A stretch of 64,000 nt of DNA from Actinomycetota bacterium (lineage in GTDB: Bacteria > Actinomycetota > Acidimicrobiia > IMCC26256 > PALSA-610), in contig PLBO01000151.1 in the NCBI GenBank assembly GCA_003134555.1, positions 124,001 to 188,000 on the forward strand. The letters run 5' to 3'. The position numbers and the translations under genes were made by a program. Below are positions 57,601 through 64,000 of the stretch, piece after piece; positions within the stretch are counted from its first letter, which is position 1; every line of letters begins with the position of its first letter. The notes below the pieces were generated by a model. That model saw only the letters and a list, made by a program, of their open reading frames with translations, did no database searches and was not told where the DNA came from.

Positions 57601-58809
57601 CTAACTCCGCGGAACCTGCGACCATGGCAGGTCCCGGTCGACACGCGGTTCGCCGGGCAGACCCAGGATGCGCTCGCCGAGGATATTGCGCATGATCTCC
57701 GAGGTGCCACCCTCGATCGAGTTGGCACGGGCGCGCAGGAACATCTTGCGCGACGACCCGAGCGGCGCGTCGAGCCCGGCCTCGTCGGGACGCTTGAACG
57801 CGTAGTCGTAGCCGACGATGCCGTCGGCGCCGAGGAGGTCGACGCAGAACTCGTACATCGCCTTGTTCATGTTGGCGAGCGCGAGCTTGGCGATCGAACC
57901 TTCAGGACCGGGATTGCCGGCGCGGGCCTTGGCCGAGGCGCGCTGGTTCGTGTAGCGCAACACCTCGTTCTCGATCCACAGCTGCGAGAGCCGGTCGCGG
58001 TTGACGGGGTCGCGTTCCGCCGCCGGACGCTTGCTCCAGAGATCGAGCGCTTCCTGAATGCCCGAGACACGCTTGCTGTTGCCACCGCCGCCGCTCGCGG
58101 CACCGATCGTGGTGCGCTCGTTCATGAGCGTGGTCATCGAGACGCGCCAGCCGTCACCGATGTCGCCGATGCGATCGGCATCGGAGATACGCGCGTCGGT
58201 GAAATAGACCTCGTTGAATTCGGCCTCGCCGGTGATCTGGCGCAACGGCCGCACCTCGACGCCCGCCGCGTGCATGTCGACCATGAAATAGGTGAGGCCC
58301 TTGTGCTTCGGGAGCTCCGGATCGGTGCGCGCCACGAGCATGCCGCGATCGGCGAGCTGCGCGAGCGTGTTCCAGACCTTCTGCCCGTTGACGACCCACT
58401 CGTCGCCGTCGCGCATCGCGCGCGTCGCGAGCCCCGCGAGATCGGAGCCCGCGCCTGGTTCGGAGAACAGCTGGCACCAGATCTCCTCGCCCGTGAACAT
58501 CGGTCGCAACGCACGCCCGCGTAGATCGTCGCTGCCGTGCGTCACCACCGTCGGGCCCGCGAGCGAGAGGCCGAAGAACAGCGTGCCGTGCGGAGCCCGG
58601 GCGCCGGCTTCGCGCAGTCGCCGGTCGATGTGACGCTGCACGATCGGCGGGAGATTCAGGCCGCCGAACCCCTCGGGGAAGTGCACCCACGCCAAGCCGC
58701 GGTCGTATTGCGCGCCCCGGAACGCAGCCGGCTCAGTGGTCTTCGGGTGGTGTGAATCCAACAGATCGTCGATCAAGGCGTCGACGCGAGCGAGATCGTT
58801 GTCGGCCAT
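57601..58809 (-). CDS. Acyl-CoA dehydrogenase
   Basis: The 402-residue FAD enzyme has the QLFSEPGAGSDLAGLAT and GQKVWNT segments of the family, a middle domain with KHKGLTYFMVDM, and a C-terminal helical domain with a candidate Glu in SIEGGTSEIMRNILGERILG. Acidimicrobia carry many of these, and the exact acyl chain is unknown. The ATG at 58809 is preceded on the coding strand by TACGCT and 6 nt. It forms an operon with the mycothiol-type isomerase. Confidence 0.92.
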   Translation of the reverse strand: MADNDLARVDALIDDLLDSHHPKTTEPAAFRGAQYDRGLAWVHFPEGFGGLNLPPIVQRHIDRRLREAGARAPHGTLFFGLSLAGPTVVTHGSDDLRGRALRPMFTGEEIWCQLFSEPGAGSDLAGLATRAMRDGDEWVVNGQKVWNTLAQLADRGMLVARTDPELPKHKGLTYFMVDMHAAGVEVRPLRQITGEAEFNEVYFTDARISDADRIGDIGDGWRVSMTTLMNERTTIGAASGGGGNSKRVSGIQEALDLWSKRPAAERDPVNRDRLSQLWIENEVLRYTNQRASAKARAGNPGPEGSIAKLALANMNKAMYEFCVDLLGADGIVGYDYAFKRPDEAGLDAPLGSSRKMFLRARANSIEGGTSEIMRNILGERILGLPGEPRVDRDLPWSQVPRS

Positions 58810-58815
58810 TCGCCG

Positions 58816-58821
58816 AGCGTA
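58816..58821 (-). promoter_or_regulatory. -10 hexamer TACGCT of the acyl-CoA dehydrogenase gene
   Basis: On the minus strand TACGCT is followed by exactly 6 nt and the ATG at 58809; no Shine-Dalgarno sequence is visible. Confidence 0.5.
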
Positions 58822-58828
58822 ACGTCAA

Positions 58829-59599
58829 CTACTTCGTGGTGGCGATGCCACCGTCGACGGGGATCACCGCGCCCGTCACGTAGGCGCCGGCGCGGCTCGC
58901 GAGGTAGATCGCGATGCCCACCATGTCGTCGGGCCGACCGATGCGCCCGAGGGGCGAGGAACGGGCGATCGAGTCGCCGAAATCCCGCAGCGTTGCGGCC
59001 ATCATCTTGGATTCGAACGGACCGGGCGCGACGGCGTTGACCGTGATGTGGCGCGGACCGAGCTGGCGCGCGAGATGACGGGTCAGCTGATGGATCGCCG
59101 CCTTGCTCGACGAGTACGCGTAGGTCTCGAGCAGGGGGACCTGGATCGCATCGATCGAACCGATGTTGATGACGCGGGCGGGATCGTCGGCGGTACCGGC
59201 GGCTTCGAGCATCGGCACGAGCGCGCGAGTGAGCAGGAACGGCGACTTCGCGTTGAGCGTCATCACCTTGTCCCACGCGTCGGCGGGATAGTCGGCGAGC
59301 GGCGCGCCCCACGTGGCGCCCGCGTTGTTCACGAGGATGTGGAGACGGGCCTCGCGTCCCGAGATCTCCGCGGCCAGGCGCTCACATTCGTCGTCGCGCG
59401 AAAGGTCGGCGGGGATGCTCACGCAGGTGCCCACCTTCGAGAGCTCGGCCGCGACCTCGTCGCACACCTCGGCTTTGCGCGACGAGATGTAGACCTTTGC
59501 GCCCGCTTCCACGTAGCCGCGGGCGATCATCAGCCCGATGCCCCGGCTTCCGCCCGTGACGAGGGCGGTCTTGCCGGTGATGTCGAAGAGATCTGCCAC
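58829..59599 (-). CDS. SDR-family oxidoreductase
   Basis: The 256-residue classical SDR has TGGSRGIGLMIARGYVE, the NNAG motif in LVNNAGATWG, a Ser in NIGSIDA, and YSSSKAA (YxxxK). It resembles RhlG/FabG-like reductases and probably reduces a ketoacyl or small carbonyl substrate. The GTG at 59599 is preceded by AGGAGG, which sets the start. The acyl-CoA dehydrogenase gene begins 19 bp after it. Confidence 0.9.
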   Translation of the reverse strand: MADLFDITGKTALVTGGSRGIGLMIARGYVEAGAKVYISSRKAEVCDEVAAELSKVGTCVSIPADLSRDDECERLAAEISGREARLHILVNNAGATWGAPLADYPADAWDKVMTLNAKSPFLLTRALVPMLEAAGTADDPARVINIGSIDAIQVPLLETYAYSSSKAAIHQLTRHLARQLGPRHITVNAVAPGPFESKMMAATLRDFGDSIARSSPLGRIGRPDDMVGIAIYLASRAGAYVTGAVIPVDGGIATTK

Positions 59600-59725
59600 C
59601 GTGCCTCCTGGTTGCTGCGCCCGAGGAATGGGGCCGCGGGATATTACGGGTGAATTTCTTCTCAAGTTGGCTCCCGGACCTGCCGATAACCCGGTCGGGC
59701 ACAGGTATGTCTTGGGAGGAGAGCG

Positions 59726-61249
59726 TTGGCGCCGGTCTGGCCGCGGATGCGCAGCAACGCCGTCGGAGTGTCGCGCGAGCTGCGCGTGTCACTTCGGGAG
59801 ATCGACCCCTACGTGCTCGCGCCCCGGGCTGCCGCGCTCGTGTTCCTGGCCGGCGGATTGCTTGCCCTCGCGGTCGGCCTGGTCGTTCCCTTCCGGGGTG
59901 AGCCATCGATCGGGTTGATCGCGGTCGTCGCGGCGCTGTTCGGCGCGAACGCGATCGCGTTTCCTTGGCCTCGCTTCGGCCCGCGCGCGCAGCTCGCGTT
60001 GCCCGTCTTCGCGTTCGTGCTCTTTGCCTGGGGTGGCGTGCTGGCGCGGGGCACGCCCGAGCCGTATATCGCGTTGCTTTCGCTTCCGTTCGTGTTCGTC
60101 GGCTTCACGCAGCGGCCGGGTACCGCGAGCGCGCTGGCGCCGGTCGCTGCGGTCGCGCTGGTCGTCGCCGATCGCTTCGGTTTCGACGCGACCTTGATGT
60201 CGACAGGCGTCTTCGCGCTCCCGATGCTGGTGCTCATGGGCGAGGTGCTGGCGTTCGCGCAGGCGCGACGCACCCAGGCCGAAGCTCGCGTCGAGCGCCT
60301 CCTCGAGGCCGTCCGAATCCTCGCCCGAGTCGTTGACCAGCGCACGGCTGCGCAGATGGTCGCCTCGCTCTCGGCCGAGATGCTCGACGCCGACGCCGTG
60401 GCCGTGCTCCTCGCGGATCGGGCCGGATCGCGACGCTTGTTGAACCGAGCGTTCTTCGGGCATCCCGCGCTCGCCAACGCCACGCCGCTACTCGTCGACG
60501 CGCTCGGTGCGGGCGGTTTCGACGCGCACGCGACGAGCTTCATCACCGACCCGAAGGGCGTGCGGACGTTCGCGCGTGCTGCGTCCTGCGTGCGGTCCGT
60601 CGCGACCGTGCCGCTTCCCGGTGCCGGAGCGACGCCGATCGGCGTGATCATCGCCATGTGGACGGCGCCCCGGCGTCGTCTGCACGCCTCGGCGCGCCAG
60701 GCGGCCGAGCTGCTCTCGGAGGAGGCGGGGCGGATGTTCCAGCGTTTGAGTGCATCGGCCGCGCTCACCCACGAAGCGGAAACCGACCCCCTCACCCACC
60801 TCGCGAACCGCCGGACCTTCGCGCGCGCGCTTGCCACCATGCAGCCCGGCGATGCGTTGGTGCTCGTCGACCTCGACCATTTCAAGCAGGTGAACGACGT
60901 CCATGGGCACCAGGTCGGCGACCAGACCCTGCGCTTGCTCGCACGCGACCTGCAGGACACCGCTCGCCAGGTCGACTGCGTCGCGCGCTACGGCGGCGAG
61001 GAGTTCGCAGTGGTGCTGCCCGAGGCCGGAATCGACGGCGCGCAGATCATGCTCGGCCGCGTCCGGCGGGCGTGGGCCGCGAGGCAGCCGGTCGCGACGT
61101 TCTCGGCCGGGATCGCTCGCCACGAGCCCGGACGGCCGCCTCGGGAGACGCTGCGGCTCGCGGATGAGGCGCTCTACGCGGCCAAGGCGGCCGGTCGCGA
61201 CTGCGACATGCTCGCAGTGGATCCGGAGGTCGAGGTCGTCCTGCCCTGA
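59726..61249 (+). CDS. Membrane-bound GAF-GGEEF diguanylate cyclase
   Basis: The 507-residue protein has about six N-terminal membrane segments, a GAF-like domain (about 190-345, IGVIIAMW at its end), and a C-terminal GGDEF domain (about 350-507) with DPLTHLANRRTFARAL, LVLVDLDHFKQVND and YGGEEFAVVLP. GGEEF is a fully active form of the signature. The start is TTG at 59726 with GGAGGA 6 nt before it; an ATG at 59747 would lose that site. It is divergent from the SDR gene. Confidence 0.87.
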   Translation: MAPVWPRMRSNAVGVSRELRVSLREIDPYVLAPRAAALVFLAGGLLALAVGLVVPFRGEPSIGLIAVVAALFGANAIAFPWPRFGPRAQLALPVFAFVLFAWGGVLARGTPEPYIALLSLPFVFVGFTQRPGTASALAPVAAVALVVADRFGFDATLMSTGVFALPMLVLMGEVLAFAQARRTQAEARVERLLEAVRILARVVDQRTAAQMVASLSAEMLDADAVAVLLADRAGSRRLLNRAFFGHPALANATPLLVDALGAGGFDAHATSFITDPKGVRTFARAASCVRSVATVPLPGAGATPIGVIIAMWTAPRRRLHASARQAAELLSEEAGRMFQRLSASAALTHEAETDPLTHLANRRTFARALATMQPGDALVLVDLDHFKQVNDVHGHQVGDQTLRLLARDLQDTARQVDCVARYGGEEFAVVLPEAGIDGAQIMLGRVRRAWAARQPVATFSAGIARHEPGRPPRETLRLADEALYAAKAAGRDCDMLAVDPEVEVVLP

Positions 61250-61261
61250 CGGTGCGGCGGT

Positions 61262-61558
61262 TCAGGAAGCGGCTTCGGTCGGCTCGGTCGAGCCGTCGGC
61301 GCCGGCGATGTCGTTCGCTTCCATCTGCTTTTCGATCTCTGCGATCTCGGCGACCTTCGCGTCGATCTGCGCGGAAGCGTCTTGCGGCGCTTCGTTTCGC
61401 TTCTGCGCGACGACGAGCGCGCCGATCTCCTGGCAAAGGTCGTTGATCTTCTTCTGCAGGCGAACGTCCTCGAGCTTCTCTTTACCAACCGCAGTGGCGT
61501 GCTTGGCCTGATCGGCGGCCTTGCCGGCCGCGTCCTTCACCTTGTCGAGAAAACCCAT
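61262..61558 (-). CDS. Small coiled-coil protein, 98 residues
   Basis: The 98-residue, highly charged helical protein starts MGFLDKVKDAAGKAADQAKH and shows heptad-like stretches (VRLQKKINDLCQEIGALVVA, QIDAKVAEIAEIEKQMEAND) before an acidic tail. Such proteins occur in many actinobacteria without a known role; the N-terminus resembles an amphipathic membrane-binding helix. Confidence 0.75.
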   Translation of the reverse strand: MGFLDKVKDAAGKAADQAKHATAVGKEKLEDVRLQKKINDLCQEIGALVVAQKRNEAPQDASAQIDAKVAEIAEIEKQMEANDIAGADGSTEPTEAAS

Positions 61559-61597
61559 GTTGTCGTCCTCCGACGCGAGAGTCAGTCGTCGGCGAGG

Positions 61598-64000
61598 CTA
61601 CCCGAGCGTGAGGCCTTTGTAACCGTCCGCACAGCCTGCAGCGCGCAACGCCGCGGCGCGAGGCGATGTGCGCGCGGGTTCGTCGTCGATGCGTTCGATG
61701 CGGATCCGCGGTAGGCGTCCCTGCTTGTGCGCCTCGACCAACGCCTCGGCCCAGAGGTCGATCGTCGGGTCGAAGGTGACGAGCGCCTTACCGCCGCGTT
61801 CGAGATACGCGGCGCAGTCGCCGTCGACGAGCACGACGAAGGCGCCCGCCGAGCGGGACGCGCGGGCGGACCCTGGGGGCCGCTCGGGCCACGACAAGGC
61901 GGCGCCGTAGGGCTGGGCAGGATCGGTGGCGGCGAGCACGAGCACGCGCGCCCGGCTCTCGGGATCGATCGTCCGATGAGACCGCAAACGATCGACGGCG
62001 CCGGGGAGCGCGAACTGCGCCGCGCCCAGACCGTCGACGAACCAACCGCGCCGGGCGCGCCCCGACTCCTCGAGCGCGCGCAACACGGGGTACACGCCGG
62101 CGAAGCCTCCACTCGACCCCTCGGCGCGCACGGCCTCTCGGGTGACGACGCCTTGGCGCGCGAGCATTTGCAACGCCGACGCATGCGAGCGTTCGGTGGG
62201 CGACGGCTCGGGATCGAGCAGGGGGACGACGAGCGACCATCGGCCCGCGCCCGCGGGCGGGCCGAGCCGGGTGAGCCGGCCCGGATGCGGACGGCTACGC
62301 GCCGATCGCTTCGCCGCAGCCGCGCGCCTCGGGACGCGGAGCGGTCCGAAGGTGTCGTTGGTGATCTCACCCGCCCACACGAGGTCCCACAGGGCGGTGA
62401 GGACGACGTTGTCGTCGGCGACACCGGTCGCGGCGACGAGGTCGGGCCAGAAGCTCGCGCCCGCGCGCAGCAGACGGTCGCGGATCGCATCGTGGATGTC
62501 GCCGTCGGGCCCCTCGAGCGCGGGACGGGTTGCGAGCAGGCGCACGCGGTCTCGGAAGAACACGCGGACCCTGCCGTCGTCGGCGCCGAGCGCGCCTGCG
62601 CCGATCCAGACGAGCTCGCCCGCCGCGCACAGCTCGTCGAGCATGCCCGGCCGGTAGCCGTCGACGCGTGCCGGCAGCACGTCGCGCTCGAGAACGGAGG
62701 CGGGAATCGCCACGCCCTGCAGCTGTTCGAGGGCCTCGACCAGAGCGTCGGTGCCGCGGCGGCCGCGTCCGACGTTGTGCCAGGCGCACAGGAACCGCGC
62801 GTAGGTGGACGCGTCGACCGGCTCGATCTCGTGCCGCAGCGAGGCGAGTGAACGGCGGCGCAAGATGCGCAGGACGTTGGTGTCGCACCATTCGCGCTCG
62901 ACGCCACCCGGGCGGAACTCGCCGAAGACGACGCGGCCGTCGGCCTCGAGATGGGTGAGGGATGCGCGGACACGCTCGATCGAGACGTCGAAGCGCGCCC
63001 TCAGCTCCTCGATCGTGAACGGCACATGCGTGCGCGCGTAGCGGGCGACGACGTCGTCGAGCGGCCGCTCGACGGGATCGGTGAAGGCCGCCGGCAAGCC
63101 GTGGGGAACTGCCCATCCGAGCGCGTCGCGCAGGCGGCCCGCGTCTTCCGCGGCTGCCAACCGCCCCCCGATCTCGATCACCCGCCGTTCGGCTCGCAGC
63201 GAGTCGAGCCACGGTTGCGGATCGGCCGTGCACCGGGCCGCGACCTCGTCGAATGTGAGCGGCCCGAGATCGGAGAGGAGGTCGTGGAGATCGTCGGCGT
63301 GCCGGGCGTGCCGGGCCGGGACCAAACGCTGCAATTCCAGCTCGAGCCGGCCCAGCGCTTCGGGATCGAGCAGTTCGCGTAGCTCCTCCGCGCCCATGAG
63401 GTCGCGCAAGAGATCGCGGTCGAGCGCGAGCGCGCTGGCCCGGCGTTCGGCGAGGGGCGCGTCGCCCTCGTACATATAGGCGGCGATCCAGCCGAAGAGC
63501 AGGGATTGCGCGAACGGTGAGGTCCGGCGGGTCTCGACCGGCACGACGCGCACTTTGCGGGAGCGGATATCGGTGAGCACCTCGCGCAACGCGGGGACGT
63601 CGAACACGTCGCGCAGGCATTCGCGCGTCGTCTCCAGCAACATCGGGAACGACGGGAAGTCGCTCGCGACCTCGAGCAGGTCGGCCGCCCGTTGCCTCTG
63701 CTGCCAGAGCGGTGTGCGCTCACCGGGACGCCGCCGGGGCAGCAGCAATGCCCGCGCCGCGTTCTCGCGGAACTTCGACGCGAATAACGACGTGTTCGGA
63801 AGACCGGCGACGAGGAGCTCGTCGATCTCGTCGGGATCGGGGAGGAGCAGCTCGGTGGCGACGTCGTCGATCGACTCCGGGAGGCGGAGGATGATGCCGT
63901 CGTCGCTCCAGAGAACCTGTACCGGTAGGTCGGCGCGCGCGAGACGTTCCTCGATCGCGAGCGCCCAGGGCGCGTGCACACGCGAGCCGAAGGGCGTGAG
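61598..64000 (-). CDS. lhr: Lhr-family ATP-dependent helicase, C-terminal part
   Basis: The frame is open from the right edge of the window (first visible residues LTPFGSRVHAPWALAI) to a stop at 61598, 800 codons in total. LTPFG-RVHAPWALAIEERL is the typical junction of the Lhr winged-helix/core to its large C-terminal region. The rest contains the Lhr-specific tail: RTSPFAQSLLFGWIAAYMYEG, DLVWAGEITNDTFGPLR and the C-terminal GGKALVTFDP. The helicase motifs themselves lie beyond 64000. Actinobacterial Lhr is about 1500 residues, so roughly half is visible. Confidence 0.92.
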   Translation of the reverse strand, partial: LTPFGSRVHAPWALAIEERLARADLPVQVLWSDDGIILRLPESIDDVATELLLPDPDEIDELLVAGLPNTSLFASKFRENAARALLLPRRRPGERTPLWQQRQRAADLLEVASDFPSFPMLLETTRECLRDVFDVPALREVLTDIRSRKVRVVPVETRRTSPFAQSLLFGWIAAYMYEGDAPLAERRASALALDRDLLRDLMGAEELRELLDPEALGRLELELQRLVPARHARHADDLHDLLSDLGPLTFDEVAARCTADPQPWLDSLRAERRVIEIGGRLAAAEDAGRLRDALGWAVPHGLPAAFTDPVERPLDDVVARYARTHVPFTIEELRARFDVSIERVRASLTHLEADGRVVFGEFRPGGVEREWCDTNVLRILRRRSLASLRHEIEPVDASTYARFLCAWHNVGRGRRGTDALVEALEQLQGVAIPASVLERDVLPARVDGYRPGMLDELCAAGELVWIGAGALGADDGRVRVFFRDRVRLLATRPALEGPDGDIHDAIRDRLLRAGASFWPDLVAATGVADDNVVLTALWDLVWAGEITNDTFGPLRVPRRAAAAKRSARSRPHPGRLTRLGPPAGAGRWSLVVPLLDPEPSPTERSHASALQMLARQGVVTREAVRAEGSSGGFAGVYPVLRALEESGRARRGWFVDGLGAAQFALPGAVDRLRSHRTIDPESRARVLVLAATDPAQPYGAALSWPERPPGSARASRSAGAFVVLVDGDCAAYLERGGKALVTFDPTIDLWAEALVEAHKQGRLPRIRIERIDDEPARTSPRAAALRAAGCADGYKGLTLG

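Overview
The window is 64 kb of uniformly GC-rich, densely packed bacterial chromosome with no rRNA, tRNA, CRISPR array or intact mobile element visible. The gene content fits Actinomycetota, and I infer an uncultured member of the Acidimicrobiia or a close relative. The grounds are the order cysteine desulfurase - mnmA - short MetE-like protein - ligA, recognisable DprE1/DprE2/DPPR-synthase homologues, a PASTA-type Ser/Thr kinase, an F420-type LLM oxidoreductase, an Lhr helicase and lipid-handling SDR, acyl-CoA dehydrogenase and SCP2 genes.

Layout. 1-5.7 kb (minus): an envelope locus with a flippase, DPPR synthase (UbiA family), DprE1, DprE2, a HAD phosphatase and a methyltransferase; together these could make and move decaprenyl-phospho-arabinose or a relative. 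5.8-12.8 kb (plus): dihydrolipoyl dehydrogenase, a dihydrolipoamide acyltransferase and a LipB-LipA fusion, then an FMN split-barrel protein, an M24 peptidase and a membrane protein. 12.8-25 kb: the cobalamin genes metH, pduO-type adenosyltransferase, methylmalonyl-CoA mutase and meaB, interleaved with pepA, a blue-copper lipoprotein, a rhodanese-MoeB protein and a sirtuin. 25-33 kb: APH-like kinase, iscS, mnmA, MetE-like, ligA. 33-42 kb: PASTA kinase, SDR, SCP2, ferredoxin, gatCAB, GAF-GGDEF. 42-50 kb: nucleotidyltransferase, LLM oxidoreductase, methyltransferase, a three-gene operon of Gfo/Idh, PhnZ-like HD and FAD oxidoreductase, ilvD, fpg. 50.2-51.3 kb: a decayed patch with a frameshifted small gene, an ATPase remnant and a transposase tail. 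51.8-55.3 kb: ilvB-ilvN-ilvC behind a leader-peptide attenuator. 55.4-64 kb: two membrane GGDEF proteins, a mycothiol-type isomerase, acyl-CoA dehydrogenase, an SDR and the C-terminal part of Lhr.

Expression signals. Many transcription-unit heads carry a TANNNT -10 hexamer only 6-8 nt before an ATG or GTG, with no Shine-Dalgarno sequence, which predicts leaderless mRNAs. Genes inside operons are often joined by GTGA, ATGA or TGATG overlaps. Eleven convergent gene pairs end within 31 bp of each other or overlap. The only clear intrinsic terminator is the ilv attenuator.

Most notable items: the single-chain LipB-LipA protein; the compact DPA-type locus with a HAD phosphatase and a DprE1 carrying Ala at the benzothiazinone-reactive Cys position; the systematic leaderless starts; overlapping divergent -10 boxes between ilvD and a Gfo/Idh gene; the Leu/Val leader peptide of ilvBN; and a G7-tract frameshift in a small conserved gene.
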